In this document: positions 1 to 14,700 of the stretch, one piece after another
Numbering within the stretch: the stretch's first letter is position 1
Layout: every line of letters begins with the position of its first letter
Origin: Oscheius tipulae
Taxonomy: Eukaryota; Nematoda; Chromadorea; Rhabditida; Rhabditidae
Length of the DNA: 64,000 nt
Direction of reading: 5' to 3'
NCBI GenBank assembly: GCA_037178975.1
Contig: JASJZH010000005.1
Coordinates: forward strand, 8,952,501-9,016,500
Translations under genes and position numbers: made by a program
Notes under the pieces: model-generated
Told to the model about the DNA's origin: nothing
The model's input: the letters and a program-made list of their open reading frames with translations, nothing else
The model's database searches: none

Positions 1-320
1 CACACTAGCTCATCTAGCCATTGCAGCTCCTTTTCGAGCCTCTGCGTATTGACCACTACGAAGAATAAGTTGATGTGCAGCATTTGCAGCAGAAAGATTC
101 GAAAAGACTGCGCACCAATCCATTGGCTTCAATACGCAGTTCTTTATCTAATCTTTTTGCGTATCAAAGTGCATGATCAAGAGGCTGCTAATCTCGAAAT
201 AGTGTCAAACTGCGTAGCAGCACTCGTATCATTATCTTCATTACGCAGCTCGTTTTAGAATCTTGCTGCGTATTCATATGGTCAAGAGTTGGAGTACTGC
301 TTTCTTAAAAAGACACTAAC
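1..320 (-). other. RUVBL1 intron sequence with clustered CTGCGTA motif
   Basis: No exon of RUVBL1 or other gene is recognised here. The heptamer CTGCGTA or its complement occurs at 42-48, 133-139, 210-216, 242-248 and 266-272, with a partial copy near 158-164. Confidence 0.5.
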
Positions 321-1943
<1,623 letters not shown>

Positions 1944-2064
1944 CTAAATTAGCGAAGTTATGATGCTACGGCAATAAAAAGAGCTATGAGATCGATAAAC
2001 GAGCATTTGGATGGAAATTAGAGGGGGAAAAGTAGAATTTTTATGGAACATATAACCAAAAGAT

Positions 2065-2583
2065 CTAATTATCCCGTGTTTGTGAAAGATGCTTGATGAT
2101 GTCGACCCAGTTATAGCCTCGTTCACAGCCCGTGCCCTCATTTCGGTCCCACATTCGTCTTTTGGCTGCCTTCGTCAACGGCTCCTCTCTTCTCTGCTTC
2201 TCCTCCTCTAGTTGTAGCTCTCCAATTGCGTCAGCCACTGTGGTCTCCCAATTGGCCGTCAGCTCGTCGAGATTCTCTTTGGCGAACTCAATAATGGCAA
2301 AAGAACTGGCCATTCCTTCGTTCTCCTTCGCCACATCGAGCAGACGGTCCCGAATTAACCTTCGCACCTCGTTAGATAGATGAGAGTTGTAGAAAATGTC
2401 CATGTTTATGTTTGCAGACGCGGTGGGGTAGTCCTCGGGCCATTCGATCTCGATCAAAAAAGTCTTCTCCGTCCCGACGCCCAGTTTGTACTGGAGCCGG
2501 CTATCCGAAACCTTCTTGTAGTTTTCGTCAATCGAATAGATGGACTCCAGTACTTCCCACTCCATCGTCTGATCTTCGTTCAT
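2065..2583 (-). CDS. RWDD4: RWD-domain protein, RWDD4 ortholog
   Basis: Single uninterrupted 172-aa reading frame. Residues 1-110 form an RWD domain: MNEDQTMEWEVLESIYSID matches the vertebrate RWDD4 start, and FLIEIEWPEDYP carries the Tyr-Pro typical of RWD folds. A charged linker (about 125-150) leads to the conserved RWDD4 tail, here GYNWVDIIKHLSQT. Length matches the family (about 188 aa in vertebrates). The molecular role of RWDD4 is poorly defined; RWD domains usually mediate protein-protein contacts. RUVBL1 starts 121 bp downstream on the same strand and could be co-transcribed. The divergent SERP1 gene starts 358 bp upstream. Confidence 0.9.
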   Translation of the reverse strand: MNEDQTMEWEVLESIYSIDENYKKVSDSRLQYKLGVGTEKTFLIEIEWPEDYPTASANINMDIFYNSHLSNEVRRLIRDRLLDVAKENEGMASSFAIIEFAKENLDELTANWETTVADAIGELQLEEEKQRREEPLTKAAKRRMWDRNEGTGCERGYNWVDIIKHLSQTRDN

Positions 2584-2941
2584 CCTGTGCTGCTAAATGG
2601 GACTAATTGGGGCATTTCGGCAAAAGAAAATAGATAAAAATCGGGTAAGAAAATGCTGGAAAAAAAGTGATGAAAACTGAAAAGTTATTTGAAGAAAAAT
2701 TTGAAGATCCCGGCAGTCCTTTAACATCCGGGTCCCGCCACGATAGGTAAAAGCGCGCGGTTTCTTTTGCAGTTTGGACTCGGCTTGTCTTGGTGGCTGA
2801 ACCGATCCGGCCTTTCTGTCACTTCTGCACGATAAAAGCCTCAGAATTTTTCACATTTTCGCTCTATTTGATTTTCTTTCACTTCCGCAAACTTTTCCTA
2901 GCCTCAACAACCTCTAAATAACGGTTCTTTTTCTCAGAAAA
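2584..2941. promoter_or_regulatory. Divergent intergenic region between RWDD4 and SERP1
   Basis: The two genes are head-to-head with 358 bp between start codons, so both promoters must lie here. No convincing TATA box is visible. A GCGCGCGG stretch lies near 2753. Confidence 0.4.
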
Positions 2942-3230
<289 letters not shown>

Positions 3231-3839
3231 ACTGCTCGTTCCCCTTTTCAAACGCGAGCCCGGACGGAGTTCTTCCAGGTCTCTTTTCTGTGATACTATT
3301 CTTAATTTATACTGCTTGTTTTGTTCTTGCGGCTATAGTTTTAACAGCCGAAATGTAGCCTATATGGATTCTGTACTGCGTTTTTCTGTATAAATGAAAG
3401 AGTTTACTTGAAATAGACCTGTTCCTGTGATCTTCCAGCAGATTTGGGCTCATGAGAGGTGCTAGCAGAAGAATCTGATTTACTAATGGTTTGGATGCTT
3501 GGAAAGTAGATGGCAGTCTAGCAGTGTCAAAAGGCTTTACATATGTGGCGATCTCCCGTTTTCCGAACGAAGGACACTAGAACGGTCGAAACAGCATTTC
3601 GTTCGGATATTCAACGCTCTGTGGCAGTGAAATATGTAGGATTCGTCTGCGAACCAGTCGTGTATGAAAAAGGTCTACTACACTTTTCTCGGCAGTGTGG
3701 TCTCTTATGACACCAGATTCCGTCTAGCCTTGTCTTTTCTCTATCTGCTGCGAATCCAAACGTTTGGGGGTCTTGAAATTGAAATTTATTTTTATTTATT
3801 TACGATTATCATATCATTTCGATATGTCGCATTTTGCTC

Positions 3840-4145
3840 TGTCTGAAGTTGTCGGGATCCACCTTAGCCATCTGTACCCAGTTCTCCCCACATCTTGTTG
3901 CAAAATCGTCGCATGAAGACCATCTTCTGTTCACGATGAATGCGGTCTGACCGTCATGTAGCAGCAGATGTCCTGTCGATTGCACGATTTGGCTTCCTCG
4001 TCCTCTTCTTTTGACCTCGCTTAGAGCAATCACATCAAAGTCGACGTCGTGTAGAGCATCGTTCAGCTCAGCAAGACGGGCGTCTGTTCGTAGCGTTCGG
4101 CAATTCAGCGATCCGATCCTTAGACGGAGCAATTCGGACATGTAG
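3840..4145 (-). mobile_element. RTE-type non-LTR retrotransposon fragment, endonuclease N-terminus
   Basis: The minus strand encodes LRIGSLNCRTLRTDARLAEL then FDVIALSEVKRRG, the opening of an apurinic-like endonuclease domain as in nematode RTE elements (family knowledge). The conserved GHL(L) segment is followed by an internal deletion, and homology stops near 3840, so no reverse transcriptase follows. This is a dead 5' fragment. Confidence 0.75.
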
Positions 4146-4737
4146 CGCCACCAGGTTGTCCAGGCTATTGATGGGCGAGAGTAGTCTACTGTCTTCAATT
4201 AGAGACGCCATAGAAATTGAAATTGTGGCTGTGAAACCACGTTTTGATTTCAGCAATGCTTCCTTCTCGAAGTACATACTTTTACTGGTACTTGGATTCT
4301 AACTATTTGGGTGCCGAGTCGAGCCGTGTCCGACCAAAATAAAGCGTACATTGCTCAAACTAAGAAAAAAACTTATGTTTACTGTTGGGCAAACACCATT
4401 CTAGGGCATTTGGCTCGACTCGACTCGAGTCCATTTCGAGCCTGCTCGGAATCGAATCATAATGCTAACACGCGTATTGTAAATTTTTTGCTGTATCACG
4501 TTTGTAGGGGTACTGCCGGCCGGAAACTGTCAGTTAAAATCGATGAAAAAACAGGACATGAAGGATGAGTACGTTATGATTTTTTCTGACTTTTGAATCA
4601 TCTACTATCTGGAATAAGATTTTGCTGAAACATGTCTATTTAAACAGTGTACTTTCTCTAATGTGATCAGTGAAACAAAAGCCTGTTTATTTCTAAAAAA
4701 AAAAGAGGAAGAAACGGCTATAAAACTGAAAAGTTTC

Positions 4738-5800
<1,063 letters not shown>

Positions 5801-6456
5801 TCGTGGCAAAGTAGATCACCGACCGCTTATTAATTATTATCTGAGCTTGGTTTAACAGAAGCTAAAACTTGTCGATTGCGGACGCCTACGACATTCCTAC
5901 TACAAATCAGTGAAGCTAATCATTGGAAGGCAACCACTAATCATTAGAGTTGGCTTTTTTATGCTTTTCGGCCTGGTGCGAGTCATTCTTGAGCTCCGTT
6001 GCTAGTCGTACTTGTCCAGCCTGAGTTTCTGCGCGATTTTGGAAAGCCCTTCTTTCGCTGCGCTGCAGTCTCAGATGTTCCAATCTGCGCTGCCTCGCGC
6101 TTCTTGGCTTGAAAACTGGGGAAAAATACGGCATAGCGTAGCTAGAATTAGATTCCGAAGACCGCGGCGCAGCTCAGATCGAGAAATTTCAAAATTGGCG
6201 CAGCACGGGTTTTGGACAAGTGCTTTTGGGTGATCCCGTCTTCCGAAATTCACCAGGCGTCTGCAGGCCTGTTGAGTTTTCAATGCCAGTGAATCTTCTG
6301 CCAGCTAGACTTCGTTGACTTAATTGACATGGTACGAAACCCTAATTTTCTCGAACCTATAAACGTCGTTTATTCTAGTTATATTTTACAACTATCGCGA
6401 TATACTTTAACAGAGTCGGGTTCGTTTAAAGAGAAAAAACATGGTCTAGCACAGAT

Positions 6457-6967
6457 CTACCGATCGACCTCTCCGAACACGATATCCATAGTTCCGATGA
6501 CGGCTACCACGTCGGCAATGAGACTCATGTAGCAGACCTAAAATCGTTATTTTTTACGATAAGGCACAAAAAAGAAAGTACGTCGTGGATAGCAGCCAGA
6601 TGAGGGAAGCCGGGAGCACGAATGAAGCATCTGTAGGGCCGGCTGCCGCCGTCAGAGACGAGGTAGACTCCAAATTCGCCCTTGGGAGCCTCGATGGGCA
6701 CGTAGGTGGCGCCGGGTGGGACTTGGAAGCCCTCGGTAAAGAATTTGAAGTGGTGAATGAGCGACTCCATTGAATCCTGGAAAAAAATGGAGGATAAACG
6801 GACGGTTGTAGAGTTGGGACGCGGTAAAACTAGCCAAACGACAAAAAGCTTCTTTTTTCTATAGCTCTTTTGCATTATCTCAGGTGCTTCGCAATTCTAG
6901 CCGGATTCTCAGTTTGAATGAGTTCTACAGGTTCGAAATTTAAAATGTGGAAAGAGTTCCGCTAAAG

Positions 6968-6999
<32 letters not shown>

Positions 7000-9900
7000 T
7001 CAAAGCGCTATTTTAGTACGCAGCAGCGGACTAATCCTTCACCCAACTCAAAGGATCTACCTAAAGGCAGCTTCTCGTTCTACAGCGTGACTCTTTCCAA
7101 GAACAACTCGATATACAGTGCGGTGCAAAATTATAGGGCCACCCAGTTTTTTGTGCATCCTGGCGCGGGATGGCGTTTTGAGGTTTCGGGAGTTGCACCA
7201 GCGGATTCGGCGGCTTTCAAAACCCCTGGGTAGGTATGCTTCAGCAATTCAGACGTTTTTTCAAGATCAGGCGGGCATTTTTACTAAAAGAGTTGCAGAA
7301 GCCTTGGTGCAAAATTATAGGGTCACTAGACAAAAACGCTTTTAAAAACTTTTACACGTCACAACTTGTCAACATAAGATGTCTATGGGGGTAAGACAGT
7401 TCGTCTCTGATAGTCACCATGCCTCTTGGTACCCAACTGTCCAGCGACGAGCGTGCTCAAGTCGACGTTCTTCAAGATGTCGGGTTCTCGAACAGGAAGA
7501 TTGCCGAAAAGCTGGGTCGGAGCAGGAATGTGATTAACCGTTACGTACACAATCCCGGAACCTATGGAACAGCTCTACACACTGGACGGCCCAGGAAACT
7601 GTCGGTGCGAGACGAGAGACGAGTCTACAGACGTGTATCCAACCAAACTGTCAGCTGCCGTCAGGTCATCACTGAGCTGAATCTTCCTGTATCCAGGTGG
7701 ACCGTCCTTCGTTCCATCGCACGTAACCCGAATCTGAGACAAGAAAAGATGAAGCCAGCTCCTCGACTTCAAGCACATCACAAAGTGGCCAGGCTCAACT
7801 TCTGCAGAGATAACATGATAACCAATTGGGAAAAGGTGTGTCACTTTTGTCTCCTGTCCTATTTTTACCCAACAGGTCGTCTTTTCCGATGAAAAGAAGT
7901 TCAATTTGGATGGACCTGACGGTTTTGGCTACTATTGGAGAGATCTCAGGAAAGATCCACGCATGATGTCCAGAAGAAACTTTGGAGGAGGGTCCGTCAT
8001 GGTCTGGGGTGCTTTCTGCAACGATGAAGTGGTAGAGATGGAGTTCATTACGACCAAAATGAACAGCCAGGCCTATCAGCAAGTTTTGGATAAGCGTCTC
8101 CTGCCCTTTTACCATCAATCCAGCCAGCAGAGTCTACAGTTCATGCAAGACAATGCCACGGTTCACACCTCCAGAGCGACCCTTGCTTGGCTCAAAGACG
8201 AATTGGTGGATGCAATGGATTGGCCCGCTCTCAGTCCCGATCTCAATCCGATTGAAAACGTTTGGGGAATGCTAGCCAGGAACATCTACGCAAATGGAAA
8301 GCAGTACAACACTATTGAAGAGCTTCAGCAAGCAATTTACCGCGAGTGGACCCGAATGAACCCCAACTTCCTGAAAACTCTTGTTACGTCGATGCCGTGT
8401 CGTATTTTTGAATGTATTCAGAGAAATGGTGGTGTTACGCACTATTAGATCTCTTCTGATTTATTTAATAAATATTTGTTAATTATTTTAAGCGTTTTTG
8501 TCTAGTGACCCTATAATTTTGCACCAAGGCTTCTGCAACTCTTTTAGTAAAAATGCCCGCCTGATCTTGAAAAAACGTCTGAATTGCTGAAGCATACCTA
8601 CCCAGGGGTTTTGAAAGCCGCCGAATCCGCTGGTGCAACTCCCGAAACCTCAAAACGCCATCCCGCGCCAGGATGCACAAAAAACTGGGTGGCCCTATAA
8701 TTTTGCACCGCACTGTACCTCAAACTTCAAAATTGGCTTGGCACGAACTAAATGCCAATACTATATGGCTTCCGGTTCGTGATCACGAACAAAAAAACAG
8801 ACAGAGTCCGCCACAGAAACCAGATATTAGAAATGCTCAAAAGTCTCCGTGTGACTGTAGACCTAACTTTCAGTTACTTTGTGACCTCAATTAGCGGCAA
8901 CAGCTGGCAAGTCAAGTCAATCCGAGACAGTTTGGGAGATGTGTCCCCGGGAGAACATTGCCCTGACATCGTAGCTCGACTGAAAGAGCGATAACTGGCT
9001 CTTTGTCATGGTAAAATTGAAAATTGAAAGTTTTCTTAGCCTGCGTCTTCGACAAAACGGTCTATTTCAAGGGTAGATGTTAGCCCTCTTACCTTCATCT
9101 CCGCTCGCTTCGGAGCGCAAACTTTGTGATCATCGGTCTTGATCTCTCCGGCCGGCATTTTGTTCAGACATTGTAGGATGATTCTCAGCGACTGGCGCAT
9201 CTCCTCCACACGGCACAGATACCTCAATTTGGTCCATTTTTAAGTCCAACATACTAAAAAAAGAACCTGTCATAGCAATCTCCCTTGGTCCCGACAGGAA
9301 CATCGAATTCGACCTGGTCATAAGCATCGTAGGGGTGCGAGACGCGCACGTCCTGCTTAATGCCTGATCCGCGGACCATCACGCCGGAAAAGCCCCAATT
9401 GAGGGCGTCCGCGGCCGATACGAGTCCAATGTCGATGGTTCGGGCCTTCCAGATTCGGTTCTCGGTCAGCATGTCTTCCAGCTCGTCAATGCGCTCGGGG
9501 AACTTGACGGCCCAGTCATAGATGTCGTCCATCAGACCGATGGGCATGTCGAAGGCCACGCCACCCGGTCGCACATAGTTTGCATGCATACGGGCTCCCG
9601 AGACGCGCTCGGAGAACTCGAACAGCTTTTCGCGCTCTGAATGTTTTTTAATGAGAAAAGATTGAAAAAAAAACCTTCGAACATCCAGAAGAACGGGGTC
9701 ATGGCTCCGATATCGAGAGCATGAGTCGTGATGCCCATAATGTGATTCTGGATGCGGGTGAGCTCGCCGAAGAGGGCTGAAACTTGAATTTTAGGCAAGA
9801 ACAACTGGGTTCGGAACGGATTTGGATGGTCTATCATCCACTTCTTCATAGTTTAAGAGTATTTTCTGGGACAGAAGTGCTATAAGACTGAAAGTTGATT

Positions 9901-11264
9901 TGGCCCTGCGAAACTTTGGACTTTGGAAGTTATTTGACCACCAAAAGACAACTAAATCCAGGGAGTAAGATGCATGACCGTTTGAATTGTCACAACGCTC
10001 TGAAATCGACCAAAACGCATCGCAAACTCGGTACAAGGCTCCAACAGTTTCAATAGAAAAAAAGGACAGGGCCCTGCTCAAGGAAACGCCCTCAAGACAT
10101 ACCGCCTATGTAAGCGCTTAGGTATAAGCATATGAGTCTGGATAGACTCGAAGAAACTTTTAGGCATCAGAAGTCGAAAAACATTGTCTTTTACTCCACG
10201 GATCAACGCAAAAAAATATGAAACTCACTTCGAATGAACTTGGCCCTTGGAGGAATATCAATGCCCAAGAGCTTTTCTACAGCCAGCGACCAGGCCTGCT
10301 CGTTGCACATCATTGAGACGTAGTCAAGACGATCGAAATAAGGTAGAGCTTGGGTGTAGGTCTTGTACTCGATGAGTTTTTCCGTGGCGCGGTGCAGGAG
10401 ACCGATATGGGGGATGGCCTTGATGATGACTTCTCCCTCGAGCTTCAGCACCAGACGCAGCACTCCGTGAGCGGCCGGATGCTGGGGTCCAAAATTCAGA
10501 ATCATGTTCTCCAAGTTCTTCTCACTGAAAAATGAGTTTTAACTAGTTTAAGCCCGTTTTCAACAACTTAATCTTCCATAAGATCCATATTTTAGAAAGA
10601 AAATAGAACATAAAAGTCTGCCGCGTGGCGCAGTCGGTAGGCCCTCAGATCACCAATCAAAAGATGTCAGGTTCGATTCCCGCGTAGGTTAAACCTTCAT
10701 GAAACTCTCGAAAACTCCTTCCAAAGATTTTTTTGCATCGATAGCTGGACTAAAAGGTATCATTTTTGCAATTTTGGACTATAAAAACCTTCAGAATGAG
10801 TATCAGAGGAATCTATGAAGATCTACCCCAGCGAGAATCAAGCCCGACATCTTTCGATTTTTAATCTGGGCGTTAATTGACTGCACCATGCGGTAAATTT
10901 AACTTTTTTTTTGTAGATAGTAGCTGAACGAGGTCACTAACCGATGTTTTCCCTCATAGGAGTCGGAAAGAACGGGCGAATCAATGAGAAGCTTCTCGAA
11001 CTTGTCCAGCCCGATTGCCTTGTCGTAGTCGGTATGTCGCTCGGACATCCACAGGGCATTTAGGGTACCTCCTGTCTTAATTTTTCCATTAAAATTTGAA
11101 AAGATGTTAAAAATTACCTTGAACTGTCTCTCGAACTTGGCATCCGGGTACCAAATAGTGTGAGAATCACGCTGGGAATCTAGCGGCTTTGACAGACGGG
11201 TCAGCAGTCCCTGAGAGGCGCCGGTAGCCCGGGAACACACACCAGCCACACGACTTCCCAGCAT
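6457..11264 (-). CDS. NDUFS2: NADH:ubiquinone oxidoreductase 49-kDa subunit
   Basis: Core subunit of mitochondrial complex I that helps form the ubiquinone pocket near iron-sulfur cluster N2. Eight exons (11118-11264, 10942-11075, 10229-10524, 9675-9776, 9267-9636, 9093-9222, 6582-6776, 6457-6537) keep frame to 484 aa. Visible family motifs are [55 protein letters not shown] and the C-terminal DIVFGEVDR. The first exon is basic and Ser/Arg rich, fitting a mitochondrial presequence. Exon 2 is diverged from vertebrates and its acceptor (ATTAAG) is weak, so that junction is less certain. The start ATG follows TTTTCAG by six bases, which suggests trans-splicing. Intron 6 (6777-9092) holds a whole Tc1 element. 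Confidence 0.94.
7116..7341 (+). repeat. Tc1 left terminal inverted repeat
   Basis: Begins CAGTGCGGTGCAAAATTATA and is the reverse complement of 8490-8715. Confidence 0.95.
7419..8448 (+). CDS. Tc1-family transposase
   Basis: Exons 7419-7835 and 7876-8448, separated by a 40-bp GT-AG intron, encode 329 aa. Residues 1-110 contain paired-type helix-turn-helix DNA-binding segments ([31 protein letters not shown]) and a GRPR motif. The DDE catalytic core is recognisable: [16 protein letters not shown] (first Asp), [11 protein letters not shown] (second Asp) and [13 protein letters not shown] (Glu), with the D34E-type spacing of Tc1 enzymes. No stop or frameshift is seen, so the element may be autonomous. 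It cuts and pastes DNA at TA sites by family knowledge. Confidence 0.93.
8490..8715 (-). repeat. Tc1 right terminal inverted repeat
   Basis: Reverse complement of 7116-7341; ends CCGCACTG before the TA duplication. Confidence 0.95.
8895..8990. repeat. Dispersed repeat R2, copy in NDUFS2 intron 6
   Basis: Shares an ordered set of short blocks, ending GTAGCTCGACTG, with 18890-18955 and 52860-52935. An adjoining block near 8795-8820 (AGAGTCCGCCACAGAAACC) also occurs at about 33605 and 52670. Confidence 0.5.
10618..10692 (+). repeat. tRNA-like sequence in NDUFS2 intron 2
   Basis: GTGGCGCAGTCGGTAGG resembles an A box and CAGGTTCGATTCCCGCG a B box, at tRNA-like spacing. The acceptor stem does not pair properly, so it is called a tRNA-derived repeat rather than a functional tRNA. 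Confidence 0.55.
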
Positions 11265-11715
11265 GGCTGTCTGAAAACTTTTGAAATGGGACTGTAAACT
11301 CAAAGTATCCGAAGGATCCTGACAGTGACCTCGTTCAATCAGCCAAGTGTTCAAAATTAACAGAGGAAATGAAGAGGTTCGGAGTGTTTCTGCGATTTTC
11401 AAGAAAAAAATTACGAATATAATGTTGCAGCCCACTTTTAATACAGATAATTGCAAAAAAAGGAACTTTTTGAACCGAATGTCCCAAATCTGTCTAGCCC
11501 GGTGAAGTCACCAAAGCCGGCAAAAATCTAGCCCGGTGAAGTCACCAAAGCGGCAAAAAAAATGTGAAAAACGACATAAAGTTGCTTCAAACTCAAGATT
11601 TAACCAAAATTTAGATATGAAAATCCGCCGAAACGAGAACTTCTTCAAAGAATCAAGACACGGCTGCAATACTTTATATACGAGATCAAAAATTGAACAA
11701 AAAAGAGGGGCAGTT
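11265..11715 (-). other. Spacer between NCAPD3 and NDUFS2
   Basis: The genes run in the same direction with 451 bp between the NCAPD3 stop and the NDUFS2 start. A tandem duplication of about 31 bp containing AGCCCGGTGAAGTCACCAAAG lies at about 11497-11560. NDUFS2 starts just behind a TTTTCAG acceptor. Confidence 0.5.
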
Positions 11716-14700
11716 TTAGTTTTCTGAGATGGCATCCATCGACGGTTGTCTTCCGGTGACTAAAACCATTTTTTTTGTAACAAAATTTAAAAAAGCTTAC
11801 GTCTACGCGAAGCAGCTCGACGACGCTGTGTAACGTTGTCGTCGGACTGAATGGCTGATAGCTCCAGATTCGCAAATGTTAGCTGAAAAAAACGCTTTTA
11901 TAGCGAAACTCTTATTTGAACTGCGCAGATTTTTTTTTTGAACTTGGGTCTCGCCACGAACTCCTTCAAACTGTTCATTTTGCATTTTTTAAGCTGTAGA
12001 CCCATTTTCTCGATTTCTAATTGTGTTTAATCAACTCGGAGTTAAAGCCACGTCAGATACGTCTATTTTAACTTTATAAAAAATTCACAGAAATGACCGT
12101 ACGAGACGAAAGGCAGCGTCTCCCCTATTTTTCCCCGTTATCCTTGATAATTATTTTTTGTGAAAATAGACGTATATGGTGTAGAATTTAACGCCGACTC
12201 GATTAAACACACTTGGAAGTCATAAAAATGAGTGTAAGGCACCGAAAAATGAAAAATATCGGTTTGGGAGAAGTTCGTGCCGGGACCCAAATTCAAAAAA
12301 GCCCGCCATTTTCAAAAAGAAACTTACATTAGCCATGGTCTTATTCGGTGTGGAGAAGGCTCTGGTTGGGAGGGCTGTCTCGTTCGGATCCGTGGACACC
12401 GACCCCTCCCTGGTTCGTTTTCTCGGCTTCGGAGTGGGGGGCTCCTGGAAGGAAGCGCTGTTTTCTTTCTCCGCGCTCGAGGAACTCGTCGTCGTCGATT
12501 TGGTCCTTTTTGAGGAGATCGTAGAGACAGGTTCTTTTAGCTGTTCCAGTGAGACACTGCGTCTCGATGAATTCTGCTCGCCGCTGGGCTTGCTTCGCGA
12601 CGTGTTCCTGGACGAGGACCTCGTCACGTTCTGAAAGAGTACGTTCATAACATGTTACAAGCTGTTTGTGCTCTCTACTGGTGCTATCGAACGTCTGTCT
12701 GGGGCCCTAGCTCTCTCTCTCTCTCTCAAACTTTGTATCCAGGAGATTGTCCCAAGCAAAAGAGAACCAAATCGACGAAAAAAAAAACATTTTCAGCACC
12801 CGAACTGGCAGATTTCTATTGCGCATCGTGAGTGCTGAAAATGGTTTTGGCCCGTCCCGTAACGCAGGGCACTGAAATCGTCCTTAGGCGCATGTCCGGT
12901 CCAAAGTCAAGAAGTGAACAGGCTTACAAGATCATTAGTCCCAAAAGGGACAATCGTCAACTTTGTAGTTACCTTAATCGGCTGCATTTCTTCTTCTTCT
13001 TTCTCCTCCTCATTTTCTTCGGCTTCTTCGCCCGCAACCGAATTGTTCCTCGAGACAGGCTCCGCCTTGATTTCGACAGCCGGCATAGTCTTTTCATCAG
13101 TTTCAGCCGACTGAGTATTTTCATCCGGTTCGTCTATCGGAGCCGTTTCCTTTTCAGCCACTTCCAGATCCAGGGTCCGCGAGTTCTGTTCCATGTTCTC
13201 CTCGATTTCCATTTTAATGGGGACCAGTCGGTCCCCGTCGAATTCGTCATCCTTCCTGAGCTTTCTCTTTCCGGTGTTTTGGGTCTGAAAACATAAAGTA
13301 AGCTCTTTTTTGGGCTTTTTTTTTTGTTTTTTCTTTTTTTTCTTTTTTTCTTCTTTGGGAATCAAATCATTCTTGAGTCGTCTGAAGCCGCCTAGTCCAT
13401 TTTCGAGAAAATTAGTTAGGGTTTGAGCGCGAGGAACCCGCGGTTCAATACCGTCCGGGGTCTTATTTTTTGTTAAAGTACCATATTGTAGAGTTTTTCG
13501 AGCTGAGTAAGAATATGCAGCCATATTTAGGGGTGTTTAAACAGTCTAAAATTAGTGGGTATGGCCGTTTAACTGTCTTGGTTGTGGCCGCAAAACTGTC
13601 TAACTGTCGTGATTGTGATTTCACGAGATCAGCCCTTTAAAGTTTCAGCAAAAAAGTTGGTGTATTGGTAAGAGGCACTGCAACGAATCACACGACCCGA
13701 GTCCAATCTCCGTACATAGAAAACTTTCACAACAAGCAATTTTGACAAGAAAAAAGCGCCAACCAAAAAAGAGGTGAGATTTGAAGGACTTTTGCTGCTT
13801 GCTTAACTCAGGATTTCGTGACACTTCTCTAGCAAACAACCACTTTTGTAGGGGTAAAAACAAAAAATCACTTACTCGGTAGTAGTTAAACAGGCGCCCC
13901 GGTTCGATTTTACGCGAAATTGCGTACGACGTACGCAAAACTACGGCTTGGCGCGAATTAATTTTTTTCCTCGTTTTACCCATTTCTCGACATTTTTTTT
14001 TTACATTTTCATTTTCTGTCTGTTTATAGTGTTGCTCGATTTCTTTCAACGTACCGCACCTTGGAATCAACAAAAAGCTATCATTTGATGAAAATATTGC
14101 CTAAAAAAAGGGAAATTTCTAATAAAACTTCGGTGCGGTACGTTAAAAGAAGTCGAACAACACTATAAACAGACTAAAAATGTAAAAAAAAGTCGAGGAA
14201 TGGGTAAAACGACGAAAAACGAAAAAAAAAATTAATTCGCGCCAAGCCGTAGTTCTGCGTACGTTGTACGCAATTTCACGTAAAATCGAACCGGGCGCCT
14301 GTTTAACTACTACCACTTACTCTAATGGCGCTCATGATGATAGCAGCAGCTGCCAGACTCTTTCTATTGCGTTTTTTGGCTGCTTCCTCGGCAAGCTGCT
14401 TGGCGCGACGCTGTTCGTTGGCCTGCTGCTCCTAAATTTGCCTATTTTGAAAAATTTTAACCAATGAATACTACCTCGAACTTCTTAATATCGTACTCAA
14501 TCTCGGCCTGGAGCTGCTTGTCTCCGCCCAGTACTTCCTGAATCTGCTCCTTGTGCTCAATACAGATGTTCCGGAGCACGATGAGACAGTTCTTCAGGAG
14601 GGGAGAGCGCTTCTCCTGGAGGAAGGCTCGGACCTCGAGCAGATGCGGCATAATGGTCTGGATGATTCCCTTGCGGAAGGCCTCGGAAATCATCTTCTTT

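Larger units (their letters stand above)
7116..8715 (+). mobile_element. Tc1-like DNA transposon, apparently complete, in NDUFS2 intron 6
   Basis: A 1600-bp element is bounded by a TA target duplication (7114-7115 and 8716-8717). Terminal inverted repeats of about 226 bp (7116-7341, 8490-8715) look identical along their length. Each repeat carries a shortened inner copy of its outer GGTGCAAAATTATAGGG segment, so it has an IR/DR layout. The transposase lies between them. Identical ends and an open transposase point to a recent insertion. Confidence 0.95.

Noticed and set aside
7118-7345. 75-aa open frame in the Tc1 left end and its mirror at 8483-8713
   Set aside because: Both lie wholly in the inverted repeats and mirror each other; no transposon family codes there.
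10618-10692. Functional tRNA gene
   Set aside because: A and B boxes are present but the acceptor and anticodon stems do not pair, so it is called a tRNA-derived repeat.
13645-14073. 142-aa minus-strand open frame
   Set aside because: Falls across the left arm of the fold-back element inside an NCAPD3 intron.
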